Shown one piece after another: positions 38,101 to 48,286 of a stretch of 64,000 nt of DNA; position 1 is the stretch's first letter, and the number at the start of each line of letters is the position of its first letter. The notes under the pieces were generated by a model. The model was given only the letters and a program-made list of their open reading frames with translations. It ran no database searches and was not told the origin of the DNA. Both the position numbers and the translations under genes were made by a program. This DNA comes from an uncultured Pelagibacteraceae bacterium. GTDB lineage: Bacteria; Pseudomonadota; Alphaproteobacteria; Pelagibacterales; Pelagibacteraceae. The stretch spans positions 62,001 to 126,000 of the forward strand of contig CACKWM010000002.1 of assembly GCA_902603905.1 (NCBI GenBank), in the 5' to 3' direction.

Positions 38101-38127
38101 AAAATGGGCCTCGGCCCATTTTTTTTT
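38101..38127 (+). terminator. Hairpin terminator or attenuator immediately before nusA
   Basis: The stem AAAATGGGC at 38101-38109 pairs with 38114-38122 around a CTCG loop, followed by nine T (38119-38127). The T-run ends at the first base of the GGAGG ribosome site (38128-38132) of nusA. The hairpin could end metK transcripts or act as an attenuator of the downstream operon. Confidence 0.8.
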
Positions 38128-38142
38128 GGAGGCAACAAAACT

Positions 38143-39696
38143 ATGTTAAATAAAAGAGCAGATAAACTAGAACTATTAAGAATAGCTGAGGCTGTAGCTT
38201 TAGAAAAATCTATAGATAAAGAGTTAATTATAAGTTCTATGGAAACAGGTATTGCAAAAGCTGCTAAATCAAAATTTGGCCAAGATAATGAAATTAAAGT
38301 TTTAATTAATAGAGATAATGGAGATATAGGAATTTTTAGAAAATTGATAATTGTTGAAAAACCAGAAAATATAAATACCGAAATAAGCCTTCAAAATGCA
38401 ATTATTTTAAGTGAAGAAAATAAAACTAAAAAAATTGGAGATGAAGTTTTACAAACACTGCCTTCATTTGATTTTGGAAGGATTGCTGCACAAACAGCAA
38501 AACAAGTAATTAGTTTTAACGTTAGAGAAGCTGAAAGAGAAAGGCAATATAATGATTTTATAGACAAGAAAGAAACAATTCTAAGTGGTATTGTAAAACG
38601 TTTAGAATTTGGAAATGTTATTGTTGACCTTGGAAAAGCTGAAGCAATAATTCAAAAAAATGAAATGATACCAAGGGAAAACATAAAAGCAGGAGACCGT
38701 ATAAAAGCTTATTGTTGTGATGTTAGAAGAGAAAGTAGAGGACAACAAATATTTTTATCTAGAGCTCATCCTAAGTTTATGGAAAAATTATTTATCCAAG
38801 AAGTTCCAGAAATTTATGATGGACTAATCGAAATTAAATCCTCTGCAAGAGATCCTGGAAGTAGGGCAAAAATTTGTGTTAAGGCAATAGACACATCTTT
38901 AGATCCTGTTGGTGCATGCGTAGGAATGAGAGGATCAAGAGTTCAAGCGGTAGTTAATGAATTACAAGGAGAAAAAATTGACATTGTTAATTGGTCAGAG
39001 GATCCAGCTATTGTAGTTTCAAATGCACTATCTCCTGCTGAAGTACAAAGAGTGAATGTTGATAATGTTTCAAAAAGGTTAGATGTAATTTTAACTGAAG
39101 AAAATTTAAGTAAAGCAATCGGAAGAAGGGGCCAAAATGTGAGATTAGCAACCAAATTAATGAATTATGAAATTAACATAATGACTGATCAAGAAGACTC
39201 TGAAAGAAGACAAGTAGAATTTAAGGAAAAGACCGAAAATTTTGTAAAAAATTTAGAATTAGATGAAACATTAGGTCAGTTGCTTGTTGCCGAAGGTTTT
39301 TCATCAATAGATGATATTAAAGATAGTTTGCCAGAAGCTTTAATGAAAATTGAAGGAATTGAAGAAGAAACTGCTAAAGCGCTGATTGAAAGAGCAAAAG
39401 AATTTTATCAAAAAGATCAAGCAGAAATTTCAAATAGAATTAAAGATTTAGGATTGGATAATGAATTGATAAATCATAAAGGATTAACACCAGGAATGCT
39501 TGTTACACTTGGTGAACAAAAAATTTTAACATTGTCAGATTTTGCAGATCTTGCGTCTGATGAATTAACTGGCGGTTATGACATAGTTAAAGGCGAGAGA
39601 GTTAAAATTAATGGTTATTTGGAAGAATTCGCTTTATCAAAAAATGAATCAGATGAATTAATTATGTCCGCAAGAAACAAAATTTACAAAGATTGA
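38143..39696 (+). CDS. nusA: Transcription termination/antitermination factor NusA
   Basis: 517 residues from the ATG at 38143, chosen for the strong GGAGG ten bases upstream; an ATG at 38104 lies inside the hairpin. Order: N-terminal RNA-polymerase-binding domain (to ~120), S1 domain, and two KH domains (DPVGACVGMRGSRVQAVVNE, then LSKAIGRRGQNVRLATKL). The C-terminal part has the helix-hairpin-helix repeats DETLGQLLVAEGFSSIDD and the NusA acidic repeats. rimP, normally immediately upstream, is absent. infB follows ten bases downstream. Confidence 0.96.
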   Translation: MLNKRADKLELLRIAEAVALEKSIDKELIISSMETGIAKAAKSKFGQDNEIKVLINRDNGDIGIFRKLIIVEKPENINTEISLQNAIILSEENKTKKIGDEVLQTLPSFDFGRIAAQTAKQVISFNVREAERERQYNDFIDKKETILSGIVKRLEFGNVIVDLGKAEAIIQKNEMIPRENIKAGDRIKAYCCDVRRESRGQQIFLSRAHPKFMEKLFIQEVPEIYDGLIEIKSSARDPGSRAKICVKAIDTSLDPVGACVGMRGSRVQAVVNELQGEKIDIVNWSEDPAIVVSNALSPAEVQRVNVDNVSKRLDVILTEENLSKAIGRRGQNVRLATKLMNYEINIMTDQEDSERRQVEFKEKTENFVKNLELDETLGQLLVAEGFSSIDDIKDSLPEALMKIEGIEEETAKALIERAKEFYQKDQAEISNRIKDLGLDNELINHKGLTPGMLVTLGEQKILTLSDFADLASDELTGGYDIVKGERVKINGYLEEFALSKNESDELIMSARNKIYKD

Positions 39697-39706
39697 GTGA
39701 TGAAAT

Positions 39707-41920
39707 ATGACAAAAAAAACAAAATTAACACTTTCTGGAATTGCAAAAAAATCTATTGAAAATATAGAATTAGCTAAGACTCAAAGTAAAAATACAGTAG
39801 TTATTGAAAAAAAAACAAGTAGATTTGGTGGAAAAAGTTCATTTAATAGATCTCCTGACCAAAGTCACAAACAGCAAAAAAAATCTTTTTTTTCTCCAAA
39901 ACCTAAAGGATTTTCTAAACCTCAAACTCCAATTAATAATAATTTTGAAAAACGTAAACTTGCGGAACAAAGAGCCACTAGAAGAGTCAAAGGTGAATTA
40001 ACAACTAAAGATCCAAAAGCAAAATTAGGGTCAAAAAAGAGAGAATTAAAACTTACGATTTCTAGAGCTTTAAATGATGAAATTGAAACGCGATCAAGAA
40101 GTTTAGCTTCTTTGAAGAGAGCAAAACAAAAAGAAAATAGAGATATTAAAAAAAAGGAAACTCAAGAAAATTTTAAACCTGTAAAAAGAAATGTAAATAT
40201 TCCTGAGTCAATAACCGTTAGAGACTTGGCAAATAGAATGGCAGAACAATCCAGTAGTTTGATTAAACACTTGCTTGGCATGGGTGTTACAGTAACAATT
40301 AATCAGAGTCTTGCAGCTGATACTGCTGAATATTTGGTTAAAGAGTTTGGTCATCATCCAATAAGAGAAAACAAAGCAGAAGAAATAATTCAAAAAATTA
40401 AAGAATCTAGATCTGAAAATTTAAAAAATAGACCTCCGATTGTTACAGTGATGGGTCATGTAGACCATGGAAAAACATCATTATTAGATGTTTTGAGAAG
40501 TACAAATGTTGTATCTGGTGAATTTGGCGGAATCACTCAACACATAGGAGCTTATCAAATAGAACATAATTCAAATAAATTAACATTTATTGACACACCA
40601 GGTCATGCAGCATTTACTGAGATGAGAGCTAGAGGTTCAAAATTAACTGATGTGGTTGTATTAGTAGTTGCTGCGGATGATGGTGTTAAACCACAAACAA
40701 TAGAATCTATAAAACATGCTAAAGCTGCAAAAGTACCAATAGTTGTGGCTATTAATAAATGTGATTTGCCAGAAGCAGATCCACAAAAAATTAAAAACCA
40801 ATTATTAGAACATGAATTAATTGCGGAAGAGTTATCAGGAGATACTTTGATGATTGAGATATCCACCAAAACAAAAAAAAATTTAGATAAACTTGTTGAG
40901 TCCATAGTTTTACAAGCAGAAATTTTAGATTTAAAAACTGATTTTGAGTCAAAAGCAACAGGCATAGTTTTAGAATCAAAAATTGATATAGGAAGAGGTC
41001 CGGTTGCAACAGTTATTATTACTTCAGGAACATTAAAAAAAGGTGATTATTTTGTAAGTGGTCTAAAGTGGGGAAAAGTTAGAGCATTGATAAATGATAA
41101 TGGAAAAAATGTTAACGAAGCTTCACCAGCTTCACCAGTTGAAATACTTGGAATTAATGGAGCAGCTAAAGCTGGTGATGATTTTTTAGTTTTGGAAACT
41201 GAAAAAGAAACTAAATCATTAGCTGAAGCAAGAATTCATGAAACTCAAGATGGTAAAAATCCTCTAACATTTGCAACTCAAGAGTCAGCTTTTAAAGATA
41301 AAGTTTCAGAAGAGCTTAATATAATTATAAAATCTGATGTACATGGTTCGTCAGAGGCTATAAAAGGAGCAATCTCACAAATAAAACATGAAGAAGTTAA
41401 GCCTAACATTATACTATCTGACATCGGAATGGTTACAGAAACAGATATCACTTTAGCAAAAGCATCTAATGCTGTTTTAGTTGCATTTAATGTTAAACCA
41501 ACAAAAGAAGCAAAACAGCTTGCTGAAAAAGAAAAAATTACAATTTCTTCATACAATATAATTTATGAAGTTTTGGAATTTATTAAAAAAAGAATGTCTG
41601 GATTATTAGCGCCAGATATAAGTGAACAAGTAGTTGGATCGGCGGAAATACTAGAAATATTCAAAGTTTCTAAAGCTGGAAAAGTTGCTGGTTCTAAAGT
41701 AACTGATGGTGAAGTTTTAAGTACATCTAATGCAAGATTAATAAGAGATGGTGCCATTATCTATACAGGTAAAATAGCCAGTATTTACAGAGAAAAAAAT
41801 CAAGTTAAGCAAGTGGCAGCAGGACAGGAATGCGGAATAACATTAAAAGACTTTAGTGATTATCAAAAAAAAGACATAATAGAGGCATTTAACTCCACAA
41901 CAACTCAGAGAATGATATAA
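39707..41920 (+). CDS. infB: Translation initiation factor IF-2
   Basis: 737 residues. A variable, lysine-rich N-terminus (1-160) is followed by the IF2_N domain, then the G domain: GHVDHGKTSLLD near 247-258, DTPGHAAFTEM near 295-305 and NKCDLPE near 349-355. Domain II and the C-terminal fMet-tRNA binding domains follow. It places initiator tRNA on the ribosome. The order nusA-infB-rbfA is conserved, but the small gene ylxR normally found between nusA and infB is missing. Confidence 0.97.
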   Translation: MTKKTKLTLSGIAKKSIENIELAKTQSKNTVVIEKKTSRFGGKSSFNRSPDQSHKQQKKSFFSPKPKGFSKPQTPINNNFEKRKLAEQRATRRVKGELTTKDPKAKLGSKKRELKLTISRALNDEIETRSRSLASLKRAKQKENRDIKKKETQENFKPVKRNVNIPESITVRDLANRMAEQSSSLIKHLLGMGVTVTINQSLAADTAEYLVKEFGHHPIRENKAEEIIQKIKESRSENLKNRPPIVTVMGHVDHGKTSLLDVLRSTNVVSGEFGGITQHIGAYQIEHNSNKLTFIDTPGHAAFTEMRARGSKLTDVVVLVVAADDGVKPQTIESIKHAKAAKVPIVVAINKCDLPEADPQKIKNQLLEHELIAEELSGDTLMIEISTKTKKNLDKLVESIVLQAEILDLKTDFESKATGIVLESKIDIGRGPVATVIITSGTLKKGDYFVSGLKWGKVRALINDNGKNVNEASPASPVEILGINGAAKAGDDFLVLETEKETKSLAEARIHETQDGKNPLTFATQESAFKDKVSEELNIIIKSDVHGSSEAIKGAISQIKHEEVKPNIILSDIGMVTETDITLAKASNAVLVAFNVKPTKEAKQLAEKEKITISSYNIIYEVLEFIKKRMSGLLAPDISEQVVGSAEILEIFKVSKAGKVAGSKVTDGEVLSTSNARLIRDGAIIYTGKIASIYREKNQVKQVAAGQECGITLKDFSDYQKKDIIEAFNSTTTQRMI

Positions 41921-42288
41921 TGAGAAATAAATTAGGAAAACCAGTCACTCAAAGACAATTACGTGTTGGGGAAATGATAAAACAATCATTAGGAATGATT
42001 TTTGTTAGAAATGAAGCTAAGGTGCCAAATTTAGAAACAAACAGTATTACAGTGACAGAAGTAAAAATGAGTCCAGACCTTAAAATTGCAAAGGCATATG
42101 TTCTTCCATTAGGAGGAGAAGGAGCTGAAGAAAAAATTAATAAATTAAAAGAGTATTCATTTTTAGTTAGAAAAACACTATCTAAGAAAATTTTTATGAA
42201 ATTTTTACCAAAATTAATTTTTACTAAAGATGATTCATTTGAATATGCTGAAAAAATAGAAAATTTAATAAAACAAACAAATAAATAG
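41920..42288 (+). CDS. rbfA: Ribosome-binding factor A
   Basis: 122 residues. The KH-type fold has RQLRVGEMIKQSLGMI near 12-27, TVTEVKMSPDLKIAKAYV near 44-61, and a C-terminal FLPKLIFTKDDSFEYAEKIE near 90-109. It helps 30S subunit maturation in the cold. It shares one base with the infB stop (TAATG). truB, which commonly follows rbfA, is not present; rpsO begins 13 bases later. Confidence 0.93.
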   Translation: MRNKLGKPVTQRQLRVGEMIKQSLGMIFVRNEAKVPNLETNSITVTEVKMSPDLKIAKAYVLPLGGEGAEEKINKLKEYSFLVRKTLSKKIFMKFLPKLIFTKDDSFEYAEKIENLIKQTNK

Positions 42289-42301
42289 GAAAAGATATAA
42301 T

Positions 42302-42550
42302 ATGACAAAAAAAACAAAAGAATTAGCAATGCATGAAAAAGATACTGGATCTTCAGAAATCCAGATTGCATTGCTCACAGAAAAAATTGAAAATCTTTCA
42401 AAACACATCAAACAATTTCAAAAAGATAAACATTCTTCAGTTGGATTATTAAAAGCAGTGAATAGAAGAAAAAAGTTGTTGGATTATTTAAAAAGAAACA
42501 AGATAGATTCATATAAAAATGTATTAACCAAATTAAATTTAAGGAAATAA
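42302..42550 (+). CDS. rpsO: 30S ribosomal protein S15
   Basis: 82 residues, slightly shorter than the usual 89. The core signature is clear: HEKDTGSSEIQIALLTEKI near 11-29 and KDKHSSVGLLKAVNRRKKLL near 41-60, then DYLKR. S15 binds 16S rRNA and organises the platform. It is directly followed by pnp (no gap), the conserved rpsO-pnp pair; a GGAAAAG precedes the ATG. Confidence 0.96.
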   Translation: MTKKTKELAMHEKDTGSSEIQIALLTEKIENLSKHIKQFQKDKHSSVGLLKAVNRRKKLLDYLKRNKIDSYKNVLTKLNLRK

Positions 42551-44623
42551 ATGTTTAAAGTATCAAAACAAGAAATAGAAATTGAAGGAAAAAAAATAAT
42601 TTTAGAAACAGGAAAAATAGCAAGACAAGCAGATGGTGCAATTATAGCAACCTGTGGAGAAACAGTGGTAATAGCAACTGCAGTTGGAGCAAAAAAAGTT
42701 AATCCAGATGTAGATTATTTTCCATTACAAGTAAGTTACCAAGAAAAATATTATGCAGCAGGAAAAATTCCTGGAGGGTATTTTAAAAGAGAAGCAAGAC
42801 CGACAGAGGCCGAAACATTAATTTCAAGATTAATAGACAGACCTATCAGACCATTGTTTCCAGAAGAATTTAGAAATGAGGTACAAGTTTTACCTACAGT
42901 ACTTTCTTATGATGGAGTAAATGAGCCTGACATATTGGCAATTATTGCAAGTTCAGCAGCTTTAGCAATATCAGGCATGCCTTTTCAAGGACCGGTAGGA
43001 GCATCCAGAGTTGGATATATAAATGATAAATATGTTTTAAACCCATCAAAAGAAGAAATAGAAAAATCAAAATTAGATTTAGTAGTTGCTGGAACCAAAG
43101 AAGCGGTTCTTATGGTAGAATCTGAAGCTTCAGGTTTATCAGAGAAAATAATGTTAGAAGCTGTTAAATTTGGTCATGAAAAATTTGTTCCAGTCATTGA
43201 TGCAATTGAAAAGTTGGTAAAAGATTGTGGAAAAGAAAAATGGATAGTTGAAAAAAAAGATTTATCTGATTTAGAAAAAAAAATATCAACAGAATTTACA
43301 AAAGGCTTAACAGAAGCATTTGCTATTAGAGATAAGCAAAAAAGATCTAATTTAATTGCTGAGATTACTACAAAATGTAAAGAAATGTTTGAAAGTGATG
43401 AAGCTTATACTGATTTAGATGTTTTGATGATTTTAAAAAAACTTGAAAAAAAAATTGTTAGAACAGATATTTTGAAAAATAAATCAAGAATTGATGGTCG
43501 TTCTTTAACAGATGTAAGACAAATTAATTGTGAAGTAGGTGTTCTTCCAAGAACACATGGTTCTGCTTTATTTACTAGAGGTGAAACGCAAGCCTTAGTT
43601 ACTTTAACATTAGGTACTTCAGAAGATGAACAAAGAGTAGAAAGTCTTGACGGATTAAAACGTAATAGATTTATGCTTCATTATAACTTTCCACCTTTTT
43701 CAGTGGGAGAAGTTGGAAGAATTGGAACAGGTAGAAGAGAAATTGGTCATGGAAAATTAGCGTGGAGAGCGCTTAAATCATCTTTACCAGAACAGGAAAA
43801 ATTTCCTTATACTTACAGAATTGTTTCTGAAATTACCGAATCAAACGGATCATCTTCAATGGCAACAGTATGTGGATCTTCTTTAGCGTTAATGGATGCA
43901 GGAGTTCCAATGAAACAATCTGTTGCAGGAATTGCTATGGGGTTGATTAAAGAAGGAAAAGACTTTTCAGTGCTTACAGATATTTTAGGTGATGAGGATC
44001 ATTTAGGAGATATGGATTTTAAAGTTGCTGGAACAAAAGATGGTATTACTTCTTTACAGATGGACATTAAAATAACAGGAATAACTTTTGAAATTATGGA
44101 ACAAGCATTATCGCAAGCTAAAGATGGTAGAATTCATATCTTAGATGAGATGGCAAAAGCTTTAACTGGGTCAAGAAAATCAGTTTCAAAATATACTCCA
44201 AAAATTGAAACTGTTATGGTTGATAAAAAAGATATTGCAGCTGTAATTGGAAAAGGCGGCGCAACAATCAGAGAAATTGTCGAATTATCAGGAGCTAAAG
44301 TAGACGTAAAAGATACAGGAGAAGTGACTGTAGCAGCGCCAGATGAAGAATCTAGGCTTAAAGCAATGAATATGATCAAAGATATTATTGCCAAACCTGA
44401 AATGAATAAAATTTATAAAGGTAAAGTAATTAAAATTATGGATTTTGGAGCTTTTGTTAATTTTTTAGGCAAACAAGATGGACTTGTTCACATATCAGAA
44501 CTTGCACCTAAAAGAGTAGCGAAAGTTACAGACGTTGTTAAAGAAGGTGATGAAGTAACCGTTAAAGTAATTGGATTTGATAGAGGTAAAGTAAAATTAT
44601 CTATTAAGCAAGCGGTTGCATAG
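42551..44623 (+). CDS. pnp: Polyribonucleotide nucleotidyltransferase (PNPase)
   Basis: 690 residues. Two RNase PH domains are recognised by [20 protein letters not shown] near 63-82 and [20 protein letters not shown] near 434-453. A KH domain ([19 protein letters not shown] near 558-576) and an S1 domain (from ~620: [17 protein letters not shown]) end the protein. It degrades RNA 3' to 5' using phosphate. The start is next to the rpsO stop with AAGGAAA before the ATG. Confidence 0.98.
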   Translation: MFKVSKQEIEIEGKKIILETGKIARQADGAIIATCGETVVIATAVGAKKVNPDVDYFPLQVSYQEKYYAAGKIPGGYFKREARPTEAETLISRLIDRPIRPLFPEEFRNEVQVLPTVLSYDGVNEPDILAIIASSAALAISGMPFQGPVGASRVGYINDKYVLNPSKEEIEKSKLDLVVAGTKEAVLMVESEASGLSEKIMLEAVKFGHEKFVPVIDAIEKLVKDCGKEKWIVEKKDLSDLEKKISTEFTKGLTEAFAIRDKQKRSNLIAEITTKCKEMFESDEAYTDLDVLMILKKLEKKIVRTDILKNKSRIDGRSLTDVRQINCEVGVLPRTHGSALFTRGETQALVTLTLGTSEDEQRVESLDGLKRNRFMLHYNFPPFSVGEVGRIGTGRREIGHGKLAWRALKSSLPEQEKFPYTYRIVSEITESNGSSSMATVCGSSLALMDAGVPMKQSVAGIAMGLIKEGKDFSVLTDILGDEDHLGDMDFKVAGTKDGITSLQMDIKITGITFEIMEQALSQAKDGRIHILDEMAKALTGSRKSVSKYTPKIETVMVDKKDIAAVIGKGGATIREIVELSGAKVDVKDTGEVTVAAPDEESRLKAMNMIKDIIAKPEMNKIYKGKVIKIMDFGAFVNFLGKQDGLVHISELAPKRVAKVTDVVKEGDEVTVKVIGFDRGKVKLSIKQAVA

Positions 44624-44675
44624 TTAATTTTGGGTACCTGGCAACAGAAGATTTTGTGAATAGATTAATAATATT

Positions 44676-45686
44676 ATGCTTCTTAATGAATTAATAAAAG
44701 ACGAAAAAAATATTGATAAAACACTTTATTCATCTGGTCCATATTGGAATTACAAAAACAGTCGCGCAATACTTGAAATTAAAAAAAAGGGTTTAAAAGA
44801 TTTTAGGGGTATAACCGCAGGGATTGGGTCATCTTTTTCTGATAGCTTAATTTTGGATATTAGAAATGAATTAAATAATAAGGGTAGAATTGTTGGAAAA
44901 ATTTTTTCCTTACCTATATTAAATATAATTTATAATAGACAATTAAAAATAACAAAAAATCACCTCGATTCTTTTATTAAAAACCAATCAATTGTATATC
45001 AAAATAATGAAAATGTTAAAAACTTACTAAACAAATTCAAATTTAAAAACACAACAGATTTTGGATGTGTTCAATCATTTGAATTTTTAAATAAAAATTA
45101 CTCTTGTCATTATTTAAATATGGCAGACAGGATTGATAAACTATCTAAATCTTTTAATTTTAAAAGTATTAAAAGTTTTTTTGAAATTGGAGGAGGTTTT
45201 GGAGCAAATATACATTTTTTGGTTACAAATTTTCCTAATATAAAAAAAATTCTTTATTTAGATGTAGTTCCAAATATATATGTCGGTACAGAATATTTGA
45301 GGCATCATTTTAAAGAGAAGGTTAAAGATTATCTTGAATTAAGAAATTTTGAGAAGATTGGTTTTTCAAAAAATGATGAACTAGAAATTTTATGTATTCC
45401 GCCATGGTTAATAGAAAAAGTAGAAGTTGAAATAGATCACTTTCATAATGCTGCTAGTTTTGTTGAGATGCCTAAGTTAGTAATTCAAAATTATATAAAA
45501 TTTGTTAAAAAATTTAAAGTTAAAGATATATCATTAATTTCATACGAATGTTTGAATTTAAAAACAACTTTCAATCCTGAGGAGTTAAATATTTTTTTTG
45601 ACAACAAACTTAGTATTTCTTGGAAAAATTCTTTAATAAATGAATATAAAAAAAAGTTAATATATTTAACTTCTAATAAACAGTGA
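44676..45686 (+). CDS. Putative sugar O-methyltransferase
   Basis: 336 residues. The central SAM-binding pattern FFEIGGGFGANIHFLVTNFP near 168-187, followed by ILYLDVVPNIYVGTEYLRH near 192-210, resembles proteins annotated as putative sugar O-methyltransferase found in surface polysaccharide clusters. No signal peptide. It stands alone between pnp and the convergent fabI gene rather than in a glycan operon, so it may be an accessory insertion into a housekeeping region. The acceptor sugar is unknown. Confidence 0.68.
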   Translation: MLLNELIKDEKNIDKTLYSSGPYWNYKNSRAILEIKKKGLKDFRGITAGIGSSFSDSLILDIRNELNNKGRIVGKIFSLPILNIIYNRQLKITKNHLDSFIKNQSIVYQNNENVKNLLNKFKFKNTTDFGCVQSFEFLNKNYSCHYLNMADRIDKLSKSFNFKSIKSFFEIGGGFGANIHFLVTNFPNIKKILYLDVVPNIYVGTEYLRHHFKEKVKDYLELRNFEKIGFSKNDELEILCIPPWLIEKVEVEIDHFHNAASFVEMPKLVIQNYIKFVKKFKVKDISLISYECLNLKTTFNPEELNIFFDNKLSISWKNSLINEYKKKLIYLTSNKQ

Positions 45687-45701
45687 AGTCAAAAGACAAA
45701 A

Positions 45702-46487
45702 TTAAGTAATATTTTTAGGGTCTGGCATTCCTACTTTATTATATCCGGCATCTACATAATGAATTTCACCAGTAACGCCTCCTCCAAGGTCACTTAATAA
45801 ATATAAAGCTGAATTTCCAACATCATGGATATCTACGTTTCTTTTTAAAAATGAATGATCTTCATTCCATTTATAAAGGAATTTAGCATCTCCAATAGCT
45901 GAAGCCGCAAGAGTTTTAATTGGTCCTGCACTTATTGCGTTCACTCTAATTTCTTTTGTCCCCAGATCTCTTGCTAGATATTTAACACTTGCTTCAAGTG
46001 CAGATTTACAAACACCCATTACATTATAATTTGGAATAGCTTTGTTTGATTCATAAGTTAAAGTAAGCATGCTTCCACCTTTATTCATTATTTTAGAAGC
46101 TTCTTTTGCAACCTCTGTAAATGAAAAACATGAAATTAACATACTTCTTAAGAAGTTTTCTCTTGTAGTATTTAAATATTCTCCTGATAGTTCTGATTTA
46201 TCTGAAAAAGCAATCGCATGAACAACAAAATCAATTTGACCCCATTTTGCTTTTATATCTTCAAAAAGTTTTGTTACTTCTTCTTTTTTTTCAACATCAC
46301 AACTAAATGTTATATTTGAATTTAGTTTTTCTGCTAAAGGAATAACCCTTTTTTTTAATGCATCTCCAAGATAAGTAAATGCTAACTCTGCACCAGCGTT
46401 TGCTAATTTTTGAGATATACCCCAGGCAATTGAACGTTCATTTGCTACTCCCATTATTAATCCTTTTTTGCCTTTCATTAAGTTCAT
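45702..46487 (-). CDS. fabI: Enoyl-ACP reductase (NADH) FabI
   Basis: 261 residues, atypical short-chain dehydrogenase. The N-terminus KGLIMGVANERSIAWGISQ near 8-26 is the FabI nucleotide-binding signature. The active-site part has Y-N-x-M-G-V-C-K-S-A near 155-164. AISAGPIKTLAASAI near 189-203 and a final HYVDAGYN segment follow. It performs the last step of fatty-acid elongation. It is the third gene of fabA-fabB-fabI. Confidence 0.95.
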   Translation of the reverse strand: MNLMKGKKGLIMGVANERSIAWGISQKLANAGAELAFTYLGDALKKRVIPLAEKLNSNITFSCDVEKKEEVTKLFEDIKAKWGQIDFVVHAIAFSDKSELSGEYLNTTRENFLRSMLISCFSFTEVAKEASKIMNKGGSMLTLTYESNKAIPNYNVMGVCKSALEASVKYLARDLGTKEIRVNAISAGPIKTLAASAIGDAKFLYKWNEDHSFLKRNVDIHDVGNSALYLLSDLGGGVTGEIHYVDAGYNKVGMPDPKNIT

Positions 46488-46490
46488 ATA

Positions 46491-47702
46491 TTAAACTTTC
46501 TCGAATACTAAAGTTGCATTAGTACCACCAAAGCCAAAACTGTTAGACATTATTGAATTTAAAGTAACATCTTTTTCAACCTTTGTTACTATTGGGTATT
46601 TTTTTGCTTCGTCATCCATGTCCGTTATATTGACTGAAGCAGAAATAAAGTTATTTTTCATCATTATTAGACTGTAGATAGCTTCATGTGCAGATGTAGC
46701 TCCTAAAGAGTGACCAGAAAGCGATTTTGTAGAACTTATTTTAGGTACATTATCTTTAAATACTTCGCCAAGTGCTTTAAGTTCTGTAATATCACCTACT
46801 GGTGTTGAAGTTCCATGGGTATTTATGTAATCAATCTTATTTTTACTTGTGCTTAAAGCCATTTGCATACATCTTACAGCTCCTTCTCCAGAAGGTGCAA
46901 CCATATCGTAACCATCAGAAGTAGCTCCATAACCAGTTAATTCTGCATAAATTTTTGCCCCTCTTGCTTTTGCATGTTCATATTCTTCTAAAACTAAAAC
47001 TCCTCCACCTCCTGATATCACAAAGCCGTCTCTTGTTTTGTCATAGGGTCTAGAAGCTTTTTCTGGCGTGTCATTATATTTTGAAGATAAAGCTGTCATT
47101 GCATCAAACATAGCTGTTAATGCAAAATGAACTTCATCGCTACCACCAGCAAAAATTATTTTTTGTTTTCCTAGTTGTATTAGTTCCATAGCATTTCCAA
47201 TGCAGTGTCCACTAGTAGCGCATGCTGAGCTAATAGTATAATTAACTCCTTTTATCTTAAAAGGAACTGCTAATGTTGCAGATGCAGTGCTTGACATAGT
47301 TCTTGGAACTACAAATGGCCCCATTCTTTTTGGACTTTTTTCTCTAGTTTTATCAGCAGCTAAAATTACATTTTCAATTGAAGGTCCTCCAGATCCCATA
47401 ATCATACCAGTTGAAATATTACTAACATCTTTTTCTTCCAATCCAGAATCTTTAACAGCTTCTAACATAGAAATGTAATTATATGCAGAACCAGGACCCA
47501 TAAACCTCATAAATTTTCTATCAACGTGGTCTTCAATTTTTATATTTGGCTTACCATGAATGTTACTTTTTAAATTATATTCTTTGTATTCTTCAGAAAA
47601 TGAAATTCCAGATTTTGAATTTAGTAAAGATTGATAAACTTCATCTTGATTATTACCCAAGCAAGAAACAATACCAATACCTGTTACAACAATTCTTTTC
47701 AT
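46491..47702 (-). CDS. fabB: 3-oxoacyl-ACP synthase I FabB
   Basis: 403 residues, thiolase fold. The catalytic cysteine is in [14 protein letters not shown] near 159-172, with the histidines in [10 protein letters not shown] near 294-303 and [11 protein letters not shown] near 329-339. It belongs to the FabB type that works with FabA for unsaturated fatty acids, as the operon order indicates. The start overlaps the fabA stop (ATGA). Confidence 0.95.
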   Translation of the reverse strand: MKRIVVTGIGIVSCLGNNQDEVYQSLLNSKSGISFSEEYKEYNLKSNIHGKPNIKIEDHVDRKFMRFMGPGSAYNYISMLEAVKDSGLEEKDVSNISTGMIMGSGGPSIENVILAADKTREKSPKRMGPFVVPRTMSSTASATLAVPFKIKGVNYTISSACATSGHCIGNAMELIQLGKQKIIFAGGSDEVHFALTAMFDAMTALSSKYNDTPEKASRPYDKTRDGFVISGGGGVLVLEEYEHAKARGAKIYAELTGYGATSDGYDMVAPSGEGAVRCMQMALSTSKNKIDYINTHGTSTPVGDITELKALGEVFKDNVPKISSTKSLSGHSLGATSAHEAIYSLIMMKNNFISASVNITDMDDEAKKYPIVTKVEKDVTLNSIMSNSFGFGGTNATLVFEKV

Positions 47703-48205
47703 TTTTTAAACAATCCTACTTTTAAGTTTTCAGCTGAATATATTTTTTTTCCATCTGCTTTAAGTATACCATTTGCTAGTCCTACTGTAGTACCTTCCTT
47801 TATAAGAATTCTTTTCATATCTATTTCGTAACTAGCTATTTTTATATTTTTTAACACTTCTCCTGTAAATTTTACAGCATTCACTCCTAAAGCTCTTCCT
47901 TTGCCAGGTTTACCCAACCAGCCAAGATAAAATCCTACTAATTGCCACATTGCATCTAAACCTAGACATCCCGGCATAACAGGATCTTTGTTAAAGTGGC
48001 ATTCAAAAAACCAATGATTATCTTTAATATCTAATTCAGCTTTTATTAACCCTTTTTTAAATAAACCTTGGTCATTGTTAATTTCGGTTATTCTATCAAA
48101 CATTAGCATTGGAGGAAGAGGAAGTTTTGCATTTCCTGGCCCAAATAGTTTACCATTTCCACAATCTATTAGTTCTTTATAGTTGTAAGACGACTTTTTC
48201 TTCAT
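47699..48205 (-). CDS. fabA: 3-hydroxydecanoyl-ACP dehydratase/isomerase FabA
   Basis: 168 residues. The hot-dog fold signature [13 protein letters not shown] near 30-42 is followed by the catalytic histidine in [23 protein letters not shown] near 66-88 (C-H-F-x-x-D-P-V-M-P-G). It introduces the cis double bond that leads to unsaturated fatty acids. First gene of the fabA-fabB-fabI operon, divergent from the Irr-like gene. Confidence 0.97.
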   Translation of the reverse strand: MKKKSSYNYKELIDCGNGKLFGPGNAKLPLPPMLMFDRITEINNDQGLFKKGLIKAELDIKDNHWFFECHFNKDPVMPGCLGLDAMWQLVGFYLGWLGKPGKGRALGVNAVKFTGEVLKNIKIASYEIDMKRILIKEGTTVGLANGILKADGKKIYSAENLKVGLFKK

Positions 48206-48228
48206 AAATTTAGATATTTCTTACTTTA

Positions 48229-48247
48229 TTTAGAATAATTTTATAAT
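48229..48247 (+). promoter_or_regulatory. Candidate promoter and Irr/ICE-like site in the fabA-irr gap
   Basis: The 81-base divergent gap contains TTTAGAATAATTTTATAA, whose first half is the TTTAGAA half-site of iron control elements bound by Irr; it overlaps a TATAAT at 48242-48247. Autoregulation of the Irr-like gene is a possibility. The second half-site is poor, so this is a weak call. Confidence 0.3.
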
Positions 48248-48286
48248 ATACAAATTGTTTAAAATAGTTATAAATTTGTCAAAAAA

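Noticed and set aside
40603-40965. Long open frame on the minus strand inside infB
   Set aside because: It is antisense to the conserved G domain of infB, has no ribosome site and no recognisable protein pattern. Other antisense frames in mnmE, dapB, dnaK, pnp and argH were rejected for the same reason.
44624-44675. Possible tRNA or terminator after pnp
   Set aside because: No cloverleaf, CCA end or strong stem with a T-run could be formed in this 52-base gap.
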